Source of the DNA: Microbulbifer sp. MI-G
GTDB taxonomy: Bacteria > Pseudomonadota > Gammaproteobacteria > Pseudomonadales > Cellvibrionaceae
Assembly: GCF_030440425.1 (NCBI RefSeq)
Contig: NZ_CP098023.1
Location: 478,501-542,500, forward strand
DNA: 64,000 bases
Direction of reading: 5' to 3'
Shown piece by piece: positions 32,736 through 41,903 of this stretch. Under the pieces are notes generated by a model that saw only the letters and a program-made list of their open reading frames with translations, ran no database searches and had not been told where the DNA came from. Positions within the stretch are counted from its first letter, which is position 1. Each line of letters opens with the position of its first letter. Position numbers and translations under genes: made by a program.

Positions 32736-34244
32736 TCAGCCCAGATCAATCCAGGTGGATTTCAGCTCGCAGTACTTGTCCAGCGCGTGCAGGGATTTGT
32801 CGCGACCGTTGCCGGACTGCTTGAAACCGCCGAAGGGCACAGTGATATCGCCGCCAAAGTAGTTGTTTACCCACACGGAGCCCGCACGGATATCGCGGGC
32901 CAGGCGGTGGGCGCGGCCCAGGTTGTTGGTCCAGATACCCGCAGCCAGTCCGTAGATGGAGTCATTGGCAATGGCGAGGGCTTCCGCTTCGCTCTCAAAC
33001 TCCATGACTGACAACACCGGTCCGAAGATCTCCTCGCGGGCAATGGTCATATCGCCAGTCACGCCGCGAAAAACCGTGGGCTCGAAATAGTACCCCCCCG
33101 CGACCGCTTCCACGGGCCTGCCGCCACACACCAACTGGGCACCCTGCTCCAGACCTTTTGCAACGTAATACGCCACAGTGTCAGACTGGCTGCGGTCGAT
33201 CAGTGCCCCCATTGCGGTATTCGGGTCCTGGGGGTGGCCGGGTTTGAAGTGCCGGGCGGCTTTGCGTACCTTTTCGGTAAACACCTCAGCGATACGCTTT
33301 TCCACCAGCAGGCGCGAGCCGGCGGTGCAGGTTTCGCCCTGGTTGTAGAAGATGGCCATTGCCGCCGCTTCGGCGGCCCTGTCCAGATCCGCATCGGCAA
33401 AAACGATATTGGGGCTTTTGCCTCCCAGTTCCAGAAAAGTGCGTTTCAGATTCGATTGGCCGGCGTACCCGGTGAGGGTCTTGCCCACCGCGGTGGAGCC
33501 GGTAAACGTGAGACAGTCGATATCCATGTGCAGGCCCAGTGCCTTGCCCAGGCTGCTGCCCGGCCCCGGCAGTACATTCAGCACGCCGTCCGGCAGCCCC
33601 GCTGCCCTGGCCAGCCCGGCCAGTTTGATGGCGGTGAGCGGGGTACTGGAGGCGGGTTTCAAGATCACGCTATTGCCGGTGGCCAGTGCCGGGCCCAGCT
33701 TCCAGGCGGTAGTGGACAGGGGGAAGTTCCAGGGCACAATTGCCGCCACCACCCCCAGGGGCATACGGGTAATCAGGCCCAGCGCACCGGGGCCTGTGGG
33801 TGCCACCTCGTCGTAGAGCTTGTCGATGGCTTCGCCACTCCAGCGGATAGTGGTGGCCGCGCCGGGGACATCCACTGCCATGGCATCAGCAATGGGTTTA
33901 CCGGCATCCAGGCTTTCCAGCAGGGCAATTTCCACCCGGTGCGCCTCGATCAGTTCGGCGAAGCGCACCAGCACTTTCTTGCGTTCTGTAGGCGGCATTG
34001 TCGACCAGGTACCGGATTCAAAAGTCTCGCGCGCCACATGTACCGCCAGATCCGCGTCCTCGGGACCACAGCAGGCAATCTGTGCCAGTGCCTCGCCATT
34101 GGCGGGATTGTGGGTTGTGCGGGTGTTACCGGAGAGGGCATCGACATAGCGGCCATTGATAAACGCGCGCCCCTCGATTTTCACAGAGGTCGCCAGGGCC
34201 TGCCATTCCTGAAGGTTTTGGGGCTTGGTATTTTGCACTGACAC
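32736..34244 (-). CDS. Aldehyde dehydrogenase, PuuC-like
   Basis: 502 residues. It oxidises an aldehyde to the acid with NAD(P)+. The catalytic Cys lies in YNQGETCTAGSR, the general-base Glu in FLELGGKSPN, the nucleotide loop in FTGSTAVGK, and Asn in VPWNFPLS. The beginning (SVKIEGRAFINGRYVDALSG) and overall text resemble gamma-glutamyl-gamma-aminobutyraldehyde dehydrogenase (PuuC) of putrescine breakdown, but no other puu gene is nearby, so the substrate is uncertain. The FAH-family gene lies about 100 bp downstream in the opposite sense of reading order on the same strand (upstream by transcription). Start is ATG or GTG at 34244. Confidence 0.9.
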   Translation of the reverse strand: MSVQNTKPQNLQEWQALATSVKIEGRAFINGRYVDALSGNTRTTHNPANGEALAQIACCGPEDADLAVHVARETFESGTWSTMPPTERKKVLVRFAELIEAHRVEIALLESLDAGKPIADAMAVDVPGAATTIRWSGEAIDKLYDEVAPTGPGALGLITRMPLGVVAAIVPWNFPLSTTAWKLGPALATGNSVILKPASSTPLTAIKLAGLARAAGLPDGVLNVLPGPGSSLGKALGLHMDIDCLTFTGSTAVGKTLTGYAGQSNLKRTFLELGGKSPNIVFADADLDRAAEAAAMAIFYNQGETCTAGSRLLVEKRIAEVFTEKVRKAARHFKPGHPQDPNTAMGALIDRSQSDTVAYYVAKGLEQGAQLVCGGRPVEAVAGGYYFEPTVFRGVTGDMTIAREEIFGPVLSVMEFESEAEALAIANDSIYGLAAGIWTNNLGRAHRLARDIRAGSVWVNNYFGGDITVPFGGFKQSGNGRDKSLHALDKYCELKSTWIDLG

Positions 34245-34342
34245 AGTACACCTTGCTTTTTGCTTGGGTTGGAATTTGTCCGGGTTATATCGAAAATGTG
34301 ATCACAAATCAAAGGGCATCTGCTGGCAGACACCCCCGGGGT

Positions 34343-35005
34343 TCAGGCCACGCGGGTTTCCACCTGCAGCCAGTTCTCCTGCAACTGCATGGTGATCCTG
34401 TCACCGCGATGCAGCGCACCAACCCCCGACGGGGTGCCGGTCAACACCACATCGCCGGGCTCCAGGGTAAAGTGGCTGCTGATGTAGGCCACCAGGTCGG
34501 GAATCGGTGTGAGCATTTGCCGGGTCAGACCGCGCTGGCGCAGCTCGCCGTTCAGCCAGAGCGCGTAGTTGAGTGCATCCCAGTCCGGTAGCGAGTCCAG
34601 CCGGACAAAGGGAGACAGGGGGCAGGAGTGATCAAACCCCTTGGCCTTCTCCCAGGGATGCCCGGCCTTCTTCAACTGCGCCTGCAGTGTGCGCAGTGTC
34701 AAATCCAGCCCCAGCCCCAGCCCCGCCACCGCCGCAGGGAACTCATCGGTATTGGCACCGCACAGCCGCTTGCCGATCAGCAGCGCCAGTTCCCCTTCAA
34801 AATGACAGCTGCCGCGCCCCTCCGGCAGGTGAAGAGGTTGGCGTATATCCACAGCGGCGGTGGCCGGCTTGATAAACAGCAGGGGTTCCTCGGGCACAGG
34901 ATTATTGAGTTCCGCGGCGTGGCTGGCGTAATTGCGCCCCACGCACACGATCTTGCCCAATGGGAATGGCATCGAGCGGCCACAGGTAAACTGGTGTTGA
35001 TACAT
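34343..35005 (-). CDS. Fumarylacetoacetate hydrolase family protein
   Basis: 220 residues from ATG 35005; a TTG at 35011 would add two residues. The FAH fold is clear: IVCVGRNYASHAAELNN, FIKPATA, the metal-site CHFEGELALLIGKR (Glu pair) and GLGLDLTLR, then KGFDHSCPLSPFV and TGTPSGVGAL near the end. Relatives include E. coli YcgM and oxaloacetate or acylpyruvate hydrolases, so hydrolysis of an acylpyruvate-type C-C bond is likely; the substrate is not fixed. It diverges from serA over 146 bp. Confidence 0.9.
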   Translation of the reverse strand: MYQHQFTCGRSMPFPLGKIVCVGRNYASHAAELNNPVPEEPLLFIKPATAAVDIRQPLHLPEGRGSCHFEGELALLIGKRLCGANTDEFPAAVAGLGLGLDLTLRTLQAQLKKAGHPWEKAKGFDHSCPLSPFVRLDSLPDWDALNYALWLNGELRQRGLTRQMLTPIPDLVAYISSHFTLEPGDVVLTGTPSGVGALHRGDRITMQLQENWLQVETRVA

Positions 35006-35063
35006 AGACAAACAAAATAGTTAGGATAGAAATTTCGAATAAAGCGATATAAGCCGCCTGTGC

Positions 35064-35094
35064 TATGATCGCGCTTTTGCCTGGCGCCGGGCAA
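35064..35094 (+). promoter_or_regulatory. serA promoter -10 and adjacent palindrome
   Basis: TATGAT (35064-35069) is a plausible -10 element; the -35 is weak. Eight bases downstream TTGCCTGGCGCCGGGCAA (35077-35094) is an 18-bp near-perfect palindrome with one mismatched pair. It would lie at or just after the transcription start, as either an operator or a leader hairpin. Confidence 0.45.
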
Positions 35095-35151
35095 TCAAGC
35101 AGCGCCCAACAAGAGTGCGCGCCCTATTCACACCCGGTGAAGAGATAGTTT

Positions 35152-36399
35152 ATGGCTCCACATAATCCCAATCAAAGAAAGTCCCTGCAAAAAGACAAGA
35201 TTCGTATCCTGCTGCTGGAGGGCGTGCACCAGTCCGCTGTGGATCTGCTCGCTTCCCGCGGCTACACCAATGTGGAATACGTAAAAACGGCACTGCCCCA
35301 GGAGCAATTGATTGAAAAGATTGCCGATGTGCACTTTATCGGTATCCGCTCCCGCACCCAGCTTACCCGCAAGATACTGCAGAGTGCTCCCAAACTGGTG
35401 GCTGTTGGCTGTTTCTGCATCGGTACCAACCAGGTGGACCTGCAGGCTGCTACGGCGCTGGGCATTGCCGTATTTAACGCCCCTTATTCCAATACCCGCA
35501 GTGTGGCCGAACTGATGATCGCTGAGGCCATTCTCATGCTGCGGGGCATTCCGGAGAAGAACGCTGTATGCCACCGCGGTGGTTGGCTCAAGTCTGCCAG
35601 TGGCGCTTTTGAGGCCCGCGGCAAGACGATGGGAATTATCGGTTACGGCGCCATTGGTTCTCAGGTTTCCGTGATGGCGGAAGCCATGGGCATGCGGGTG
35701 AAGTTCCACGATGTCGTCACCAAGCTGCCCCTGGGCAATGCCACTCAGGTCGCTTCCCTGGAGGCGCTGTTGCGGGAATCGGATGTGGTGTCACTGCATG
35801 TGCCCGAACTGCCTTCCACCAGAATGATGATCGGTGCACAACAGATCGCTCAGATGAAGCCAGGGGCTATTCTGCTCAATGCCTCCCGCGGTAGTGTGGT
35901 GGACATTGACGCACTGGCGCAGGCGCTGAACAGCAGGCACTTGGCCGGCGCTGCCATCGATGTTTTCCCGCTGGAGCCGCGCAGTAATGCGGAAGAGTTT
36001 ATCTCTCCCCTGCGCCATATCGACAATGCCCTGCTGACGCCCCATGTGGGTGGTTCTACCGTGGAAGCCCAGGAAAACATCGGCACCGAAGTATCGGAAA
36101 AGCTGGCACACTACTCCGACAATGGCACCACAACCAGTTCGGTGAATTTTCCCGAAGTGGCACTGCCCAGCCATCCCGGTGCGCACCGACTGTTGCATAT
36201 CCACGAAAATGTGCCCGGTGTAATGAGCGCCATCAACCAGGTGTTTTCTGAAAACGCCATCAATATCTCCGCCCAATTCCTGCAGACCAACGAGACCCTG
36301 GGATACGTGGTGATCGACGTGGATGCGGAGTACTCGAACCTGGCCCTGGGGAAACTGAAAAATATCCCCGGCACCTTGCGCTGCCGAAGACTTTTTTAA
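35152..36399 (+). CDS. serA: D-3-phosphoglycerate dehydrogenase
   Basis: 415 residues (E. coli 410). It oxidises 3-phosphoglycerate with NAD+, the first step of serine synthesis, in the cytosol. The substrate and cofactor domains are intact: GIRSRTQLT, VGCFCIGTNQVDL, the nucleotide fold GIIGYGAIGSQV, catalytic Arg in NASRGSVVDI, and His in LTPHVGGSTVEAQENIG. A C-terminal ACT domain (about 335-415, LLHIHENVPGVMSAINQVFS) is the usual serine-binding, feedback-inhibited part. Start is ATG 35152; the ribosome site is GAAGAGA. It diverges from the FAH-family gene. A 9-bp inverted repeat at 36426-36472 follows the stop. Confidence 0.97.
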   Translation: MAPHNPNQRKSLQKDKIRILLLEGVHQSAVDLLASRGYTNVEYVKTALPQEQLIEKIADVHFIGIRSRTQLTRKILQSAPKLVAVGCFCIGTNQVDLQAATALGIAVFNAPYSNTRSVAELMIAEAILMLRGIPEKNAVCHRGGWLKSASGAFEARGKTMGIIGYGAIGSQVSVMAEAMGMRVKFHDVVTKLPLGNATQVASLEALLRESDVVSLHVPELPSTRMMIGAQQIAQMKPGAILLNASRGSVVDIDALAQALNSRHLAGAAIDVFPLEPRSNAEEFISPLRHIDNALLTPHVGGSTVEAQENIGTEVSEKLAHYSDNGTTTSSVNFPEVALPSHPGAHRLLHIHENVPGVMSAINQVFSENAINISAQFLQTNETLGYVVIDVDAEYSNLALGKLKNIPGTLRCRRLF

Positions 36400-36425
36400 G
36401 CCGTTTACCCGGCAATCCGGACTTG

Positions 36426-36472
36426 GTTGCCAGGTGGACCAACGACCAAAGTGATTGATCCCGCCTGGCAAC
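36426..36472 (+). terminator. Inverted repeat after serA
   Basis: GTTGCCAGG (36426-36434) and CCTGGCAAC (36464-36472) are perfect 9-bp arms separated by 29 bases. It lies 27 bp past the serA stop. The long loop and missing T-run make it an uncertain terminator. Confidence 0.45.
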
Positions 36473-36576
36473 TACCTCTACAATAGGGTTTCCTATTCTG
36501 TTGGTCCTGCACTAGGCGCTGCGCTTCCCGTGCATCCCCTGGTTTGGCATTTCACTTTTCCATTGCGAGTGTTCCC

Positions 36577-37485
36577 TTGCGTCATCAGGATTCCGCCACT
36601 ACCGGCCTGCTCGCCGGCGTCGCTGCCTTTTTCATTTGGGGGCTGGCACCACTCTATTTCCACCTGTTGGAGGGGATTCCGGCAGCGGAAATCCTTGCAC
36701 ACCGCAGTGTCTGGTCACTGGTTCTGGCCCTGCTGATTCTGGCTTTGGTTCACCGGCTGCCGGATCTGGCCAATACCCTGCGCAATGGCGGGAAAATGCG
36801 TATGCTGGCCCTGACCGCGCTGTTGATCGGCAGCAACTGGCTGGTCTTTATCTGGGCGATTAATAACGGTCACCTGCTGGAGAGCAGCCTCGGCTATTAC
36901 ATCAATCCCCTGCTCAATATCGTCCTTGGTGTGCTGTTTTTGGGTGAGAAGTTAAGGCGTCTGCAATGGTTGGCGGTAGCGCTGGCAACGACAGGTATTG
37001 CCTACGAACTCTGGCAGTTTGGCCGGGTACCGGTGATCGCCCTGTTCCTCGCCGGAACCTTTGCCCTGTATGGATTGGTGCGCAAACGCGCCCCGGTTGA
37101 GAGCCTCACTGGCCTTGCGGTCGAAACCCTGTATATGCTGCCGGTGGCGCTATTTTATCTGGTATGCAGTGACAGCCCCACCAGTAACCTGCTGCACAAC
37201 AGTTGGGCGCTGAATAGCCTGCTGGTGTTGGCCGGCCCCGTCACTCTGATGCCCCTGCTCCTGTTTACCATTGCCGCGCGCAGGCTGAATCTGTCCACCG
37301 TAGGTTTTCTGCAGTATATCGCCCCGACGCTGATGCTGGTGATTGCCACCCAGGTTCTGGGTGAGCCCTTCCGCGAGGGCAAACTTATCACCTTTATGCT
37401 GGTGTGGCTCGGGCTCATACTCTACACAATCGATGCCCTGGCGCAGCGCCGCAAACTGTATTTACAGGGTAAGGTGGCCCTTTAA
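36577..37485 (+). CDS. rarD: EamA family transporter RarD
   Basis: 302 residues from TTG 36577; a longer TTG start at 36544 is possible and no ATG is available, so the start is uncertain. The shorter form fits the E. coli length (296). Ten membrane helices carry RarD landmarks: GVAAFFIWGLAPLYFHLL, EILAHRSVWS, GSNWLVFIWAINNGHLLE, SSLGYYINPLLNI and GFLQYIAPTLM. The family is linked to chloramphenicol sensitivity and other drug phenotypes, with substrate unknown. It starts about 180 bp after serA and is followed by the DUF1272 and glk genes on the same strand. Confidence 0.92.
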   Translation: MRHQDSATTGLLAGVAAFFIWGLAPLYFHLLEGIPAAEILAHRSVWSLVLALLILALVHRLPDLANTLRNGGKMRMLALTALLIGSNWLVFIWAINNGHLLESSLGYYINPLLNIVLGVLFLGEKLRRLQWLAVALATTGIAYELWQFGRVPVIALFLAGTFALYGLVRKRAPVESLTGLAVETLYMLPVALFYLVCSDSPTSNLLHNSWALNSLLVLAGPVTLMPLLLFTIAARRLNLSTVGFLQYIAPTLMLVIATQVLGEPFREGKLITFMLVWLGLILYTIDALAQRRKLYLQGKVAL

Positions 37486-37638
37486 TGCACGGCAGCCTGC
37501 GATAACGGGTTCAGGGGAGAGCGGGCTGCGGGATAAGCACCGCCGCTCTGCAGTGACTGGTCCTCCCCTGTACTGCTTTCTCCCGGCAACCGGCTGCATG
37601 TCGGGAGGACGGATACATTGCCATAAGGAGGGCTCCGG

Positions 37639-37947
37639 ATGTTGGCACTGAGGCCAAATTGCGAGTGTTGTGATAGGGATCTGCCGGCCAATTCGCCCGA
37701 AGCGATGATCTGCTCTTATGAATGTACTTTTTGCAGTGCCTGTGTTGAGCAGGTGTTGCTGAATGTCTGTCCCAATTGCGGCGGCGGTTTTTGTTCCCGT
37801 CCGATTCGCCCGCATATAGCCAGGCGCGCCGGTGTGAGCATTGCCTTCCAGCCTGCAACCAAAAAAAGAGTGTACTCAAAATACAGCAGGGAAGAGATGC
37901 GGGCGTTTGCTGCGACCCTACAGGCTATCGCCCCGCAGGTGCGCTGA
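37639..37947 (+). CDS. DUF1272 zinc-ribbon protein
   Basis: 102 residues from ATG 37639 with GGAGGG six bases upstream. The sequence MLALRPNCECCDRDLPANSP, CSYECTFCSACVE, VCPNCGGGFCSRPIRP is the full DUF1272 signature with eight cysteines that should bind two zinc ions. The function is unknown; such genes are common and short. The tail beyond residue 70 (RVYSKYSREEMRAFAATL) is an extra helix compared with typical members of about 75-85 residues. It lies between rarD and glk on the same strand. Confidence 0.9.
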   Translation: MLALRPNCECCDRDLPANSPEAMICSYECTFCSACVEQVLLNVCPNCGGGFCSRPIRPHIARRAGVSIAFQPATKKRVYSKYSREEMRAFAATLQAIAPQVR

Positions 37948-38041
37948 TGGTGAGGAACCCCTGGGGGCGATTGCCGCTGGCATTATTGTTTCAGACACCG
38001 TAATTTATATCGTTTTTTTTGGGGATCTCACAGGGGTAACT

Positions 38042-39004
38042 ATGACGAGTATCGTAGCGGACATCGGCGGCACCAACGCCCGTTTTGCGATTGCCAAACC
38101 CGTGGCGGAAAGCTATCGCCTGGAGGCGCTTGAAGTGGTGGATTGCAAGCGGTTTGACTGCTTTGATGCCGCCTTGCGGTACTGGCTGGAAGGGTTGGCG
38201 CAGCCCAGGCCCGAAAAAGCCTGTATCGCCGCCGCCGGCCCCCTGGAGCGAACCCCCTCCGGCAGCAGTGTATATATGACCAACCTCGGCTGGCGCATTG
38301 ATGCGGGAGAGCTGGCAAAGGCGTTCTCGTTCACGCACCTGGAACTGATCAATGATTTCGCCGCACTGGCCCAGTCCCTGCCGCGTCTTTCCTGCACGGA
38401 TTACTCCGTGCTGCGCGATGTACCCCGTGTACCGGGCGCGCCAATGGCGGTGCTGGGCCCGGGAACCGGTCTGGGCGTAGCCGGTCTCGCCGAGGCGGAT
38501 GGCCGCTATCATGTGCTCGCAGGTGAGGGCGGTCACGCCAACCTGACTGTTTCCACCCAGCGGGAGCTGCAACTGCTGCAGATTCTGATGCAAAAGCGTA
38601 CCCCGGTGTTCAATGAGTGGGTCTTGTCCGGCAGCGGGCTGGTCAACCTCTATCGCGCCGTGTGTGTGCTGAATGGGCAAACCCCTGAATATCTGACGCC
38701 GCCGGATGTGAGTGCGCGGGGCCTGGAAGGCTCCGATCCCCTGTGCCGGGAAACCCTGCTGGACTTCCTCAATTTCCTCGGCAGTGCCGCCGGGGATACA
38801 GCGTTATACCTGGGTGCCCGTGGTGGCGTCTTCCTCGGTGGGGGCATACTGCCCAGAATCGCACAATTGCTGCCGGAGAGTGCATTCGAGCACCGCTTTC
38901 TCAGCAAGGGAAGGGTTGCCAAATGGATGGAGGCGGTTCCCGTCTATGCCCTCAACACCGGTTACCAGGCACTGATCGGTGCCGCTGTGCAGCTTGAGGG
39001 TTGA
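38042..39004 (+). CDS. glk: Glucokinase
   Basis: 320 residues from ATG 38042, matching E. coli Glk (321); the frame is open further upstream, but that part overlaps the DUF1272 gene and has no homology signal. It phosphorylates glucose with ATP in the cytosol. Landmarks are VADIGGTNARFAI (phosphate 1), LINDFAALAQSLP (catalytic Asp), LGPGTGLGVAGL (phosphate 2), AGEGGHANL (glucose Glu/His) and GARGGVFLGGGILPRI (adenosine). It is convergent with the efflux operon; only 47 bp separate the stops. Confidence 0.95.
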   Translation: MTSIVADIGGTNARFAIAKPVAESYRLEALEVVDCKRFDCFDAALRYWLEGLAQPRPEKACIAAAGPLERTPSGSSVYMTNLGWRIDAGELAKAFSFTHLELINDFAALAQSLPRLSCTDYSVLRDVPRVPGAPMAVLGPGTGLGVAGLAEADGRYHVLAGEGGHANLTVSTQRELQLLQILMQKRTPVFNEWVLSGSGLVNLYRAVCVLNGQTPEYLTPPDVSARGLEGSDPLCRETLLDFLNFLGSAAGDTALYLGARGGVFLGGGILPRIAQLLPESAFEHRFLSKGRVAKWMEAVPVYALNTGYQALIGAAVQLEG

Positions 39005-39051
39005 GTTGTTGTAATACAGTACCGCCACTTGTGCGGTTGGGAGCGGGCAGG

Positions 39052-40572
39052 CTATTCGATGATCTTGTCCCAGTAGTGCGTGCGCCGGAGCATTTCCTCT
39101 TTTACGGCCTCTGGCAGTAAATCAACAGGCGGGCGATCTTCCCGTATCTGCCAGCCACCGCCCAGTGACAGATAAACCTGTACCAGGTTGGCAGCCACTA
39201 TGCCCTGTGTAAACGCCAGTAGATCCTGCTGCTGGACATCCGAAGTCAGGGTATTGATAACGGTATTAAATTCTACCAGGCCATTGGTGTACTGGGACAG
39301 CGAGAGCCTGACCGATTCCTTGGAAGCCTGTGCCGCGGTTTCGTAGTAAGTCAGTTCTTCCTGTGATTTCAGGTAGGCAACGATGGCATTTTCCACATCG
39401 GCCTGAGCCAGCAGCACTGTCTGTTGGTAGTCTGCGAGGAGCTGCTGGAAAGTGGCATCCTGTAAACGCACATTGCTTTTAAGACGCCCATAGTTGAAGA
39501 TGTTCCATTGAAATTGCACAAATAAATCCCAGGCTCCGCTGGAGCCTTCAAAGGGTCCGTCCTGTATCTTAATCGTGCCAACGGAACCACCGATTGAGAG
39601 AGCGGGGTAGAGCTCGGCTCTGGCAACGCCAATTTGCTCTCCCTGCGCAGCGAGCAGACGCTCCGCCTGGCGGATATCGGGGCGCTGGCGCAGGAGGTCC
39701 TGTGGCATGCCAATCGCAATACGGGCCGGAACGCTGGGGATCATTGAAAATTCGCCCAAAAGATAATTGAGGTTGTGCGGCGGCATGCCAAGCAGTACCG
39801 CGAGGGTGTTTTTAAGCTGCTGCAGGGTAACTTCCAGTCTCGGGACAGTGGCCTGGGTATTGCTCAGCAACGCCTGAGCCTGTTCCGCATCGAGTGCACT
39901 GACCTCTCCCGCTTGAAATTTTACCTCGGCGATTCTGAGGCTCTCTCTCTGTAAACGAATATTTTCCCGCGCAACCACCAGGCGTCTCTGGGCGGTGCGG
40001 ATATTGATATATGTCTGTGCTACCTGGGCAACGATGGAAACCAGGACACCGTCATATTCGGCCATACTGGCTTCAAGATCCGCAGCTGCGGATTTCACCA
40101 GGCGTTTGAATTGTCCCCACATGTCCAGTTCCCAGCTCAGATTAAAATCCAGGGTGTATTCACTCTGGACAACACCGGGCTCAAATGAACCTTTTGAACG
40201 GTCGGCGACGCCGACAATTTCCTGTACTTGTGGGTATTGATTGCCGATGGCAATGGCCAGTAGTTGTTGGGCCTGCAATGCCCTCAAGGCGGCTGATCTC
40301 AATTCCAGATTGTTATCTATCGCCAGGGCGACCAGTTCGTCCAGGGCGGCATCGGAAAAGGCCGACTGCCACCAGAGGGGGTTGACGGCATTGAGGCTCT
40401 CTATGCGTGTGTCGTGTTGGTATAGCCACTCTTGCTCGATACTGACCGGGGGAGGCTGGTAGTCCGGACCGAGGGTGCAACCGTAACCTGCGATGACTGC
40501 CAGTACAGTGGCGAGCAACGGGAGGCGCAGCGCCCCGCAATGCTCCCGCTTAGGGGGTGTGCACCGTTGCAT
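39052..40572 (-). CDS. Outer-membrane efflux lipoprotein, NodT/OprM type
   Basis: About 506 residues from ATG 40572; a GTG at 40596 is also open. A signal peptide with lipobox (IAGYGC) makes it a lipoprotein. The TolC-like fold follows with two repeats: NPLWWQSAFSDAALDELVAL and NNLELRSAALR in the first, and RQRPDIRQAERLLAAQGEQI with GVARAELYPALSIGGSVG in the second. It forms the outer-membrane channel of a tripartite pump. It overlaps the HlyD gene by 23 bp and is last of four genes (FUSC, DUF1656, HlyD, NodT), so it should serve that system and may also serve the RND pump at 55.6-59.8 kb, which lacks its own channel. Confidence 0.92.
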   Translation of the reverse strand: MQRCTPPKREHCGALRLPLLATVLAVIAGYGCTLGPDYQPPPVSIEQEWLYQHDTRIESLNAVNPLWWQSAFSDAALDELVALAIDNNLELRSAALRALQAQQLLAIAIGNQYPQVQEIVGVADRSKGSFEPGVVQSEYTLDFNLSWELDMWGQFKRLVKSAAADLEASMAEYDGVLVSIVAQVAQTYINIRTAQRRLVVARENIRLQRESLRIAEVKFQAGEVSALDAEQAQALLSNTQATVPRLEVTLQQLKNTLAVLLGMPPHNLNYLLGEFSMIPSVPARIAIGMPQDLLRQRPDIRQAERLLAAQGEQIGVARAELYPALSIGGSVGTIKIQDGPFEGSSGAWDLFVQFQWNIFNYGRLKSNVRLQDATFQQLLADYQQTVLLAQADVENAIVAYLKSQEELTYYETAAQASKESVRLSLSQYTNGLVEFNTVINTLTSDVQQQDLLAFTQGIVAANLVQVYLSLGGGWQIREDRPPVDLLPEAVKEEMLRRTHYWDKIIE

Positions 40573-41671
40573 TTTGTCTGGCGTCCGCGGTACCACTCAT
40601 CACGAGCACAGAGCTGGTAAACCCGACTCGAAGTTTTACGGAAGCAGGGGTGTTGGTCAGGTAAACTCTCACAGGTATCCGCTGTGCCAGGCGAATCCAG
40701 TCAAAGGTGGGGTTGATCTGGGGCAGCAGATCGTTGCCAGCGGTTCCATCCTGTTGTGCGATGCCCCAGCCAATACTTTCCACATAGCCCTCCAGGGGAG
40801 TGTCGGGGTAGGCCAGCAAGGTGACGATGGCGCGGTCCCCGGGGGCTATTCTGCGAATAAAGGTTTCGCGAAAATAACCGTCCACCCAAAAGCTGTTGAT
40901 ATCTACAACGGACATAGCCGGCTTGTTGGCGACCGCCTGATCCCCGTAGCGAAAATCTATGTTGGTCACATAACCGGTAACCGGTGCGATAACAGTGGTA
41001 TATTCCAGGTTCAGCTCGGCTTGGCGCACTATGGCCAGTGCAGCGCGAATCCCTGGATTTTTATCCCCCAGAGCACCCAGCTGTGCACGCGCCTGCTCCA
41101 GTTCTGCCTGTGACTGTTCCAAAGTGTGCATGGCCTCCACAAGTGCCGCTTCGGCACCCTGGCGGTACTCCACAGCGGAATCGTATTCGGCCTGGGCAGC
41201 CTCAAGAGATTTCTGCGATGTGGCGCGCAGCGGCAGCAACTCCTTTTGACGCTCGAACTCCGCCTTGGCTTTTACAATCTCGGCATCCAGTGCCTTGATG
41301 TTGCTCTGTGCCTGGTCTATTGCAGCCATGGATTCGCGCAGTTTCGCTTCAAAGGCCAGCACATTCTGTCTTTGCGCTTTATAGGTGTCGATGGCCTCTT
41401 CGTATTCCGCTCTGACTTCTGCCAGAGTGGCCTCGTAGGTCCTGGGATCAATCTGGAACAGAAGATCTCCCGCATTGACGAATTGATTGTTCCTGACCGG
41501 CAACTCTACAATCTGACCGGACACCCTGGGTGTTACCTGTACAATCTTTGCCTGTACTTTGCCATCCCTGGTCCAGGGGTTTTGCAGATACTTCCACAAC
41601 TGCAGGATGATCATAAATAGGGCAATGAAAACCACACTGCCTGTCAAAATATATTTCCTGGAGTACTGCAT
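40550..41671 (-). CDS. HlyD family efflux adaptor (AaeA-like)
   Basis: 373 residues. One N-terminal membrane helix (GSVVFIALFMIILQLW) anchors it; then NPWTRDGKVQAKIVQVTPRV and the lipoyl half NNQFVNAGDLLFQIDP, a long coiled coil (about 75-205, EVRAEYEEAIDTYKAQ... and AEFERQKELLPL), and the second lipoyl and barrel parts (VIAPVTGYVTNIDFRYGDQA, FRETFIRRIAPGDRAIVTLL). It bridges the inner-membrane FUSC protein and the outer-membrane channel. The gene is 2 bp after DUF1656 and overlaps NodT, so the four genes form one operon resembling aaeXAB plus an outer channel. Confidence 0.93.
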   Translation of the reverse strand: MQYSRKYILTGSVVFIALFMIILQLWKYLQNPWTRDGKVQAKIVQVTPRVSGQIVELPVRNNQFVNAGDLLFQIDPRTYEATLAEVRAEYEEAIDTYKAQRQNVLAFEAKLRESMAAIDQAQSNIKALDAEIVKAKAEFERQKELLPLRATSQKSLEAAQAEYDSAVEYRQGAEAALVEAMHTLEQSQAELEQARAQLGALGDKNPGIRAALAIVRQAELNLEYTTVIAPVTGYVTNIDFRYGDQAVANKPAMSVVDINSFWVDGYFRETFIRRIAPGDRAIVTLLAYPDTPLEGYVESIGWGIAQQDGTAGNDLLPQINPTFDWIRLAQRIPVRVYLTNTPASVKLRVGFTSSVLVMSGTADARQNATVHTP

Positions 41672-41673
41672 TA

Positions 41674-41886
41674 TTATATCCCCACAAAGAACGTTCCTAT
41701 GAGGATGGTGTAGATAATACTAATCGCAATGACGACAGCGGGGGGATTGGCAAAATATCGGGAAATTCGGTAGCGATCCAAAAGACGTGCAGTTAATAGT
41801 GCGGCCACTATGCCGAGCAGACCCGACATCAGAAGTGGAGAAAAGTATATTTCTCCTATCGACAATTCGTGCGGCACTATGAGCAT
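41674..41886 (-). CDS. DUF1656 small membrane protein (AaeX-like)
   Basis: 70 residues with two hydrophobic helices (LLMSGLLGIVAALLTARLL and VVIAISIIYTILIGTFFVGI) and the opening PHELSIGEIYFSPLLM, the standard DUF1656 pattern. Such proteins accompany AaeA/AaeB-type aromatic acid exporters; their exact role is unknown. It lies 17 bp after the FUSC gene and 2 bp before the HlyD gene. Confidence 0.9.
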   Translation of the reverse strand: MLIVPHELSIGEIYFSPLLMSGLLGIVAALLTARLLDRYRISRYFANPPAVVIAISIIYTILIGTFFVGI

Positions 41887-41903
41887 TTCAAGCCCTGAAT
41901 GGT

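Noticed and set aside
33234..34241. Long open frame antisense to the aldehyde dehydrogenase gene
   Set aside because: The minus strand has all dehydrogenase motifs; the antisense frame has none.
37841..38041. Upstream extension of glucokinase
   Set aside because: It overlaps the DUF1272 gene in another frame; ATG 38042 gives the expected glucokinase length.
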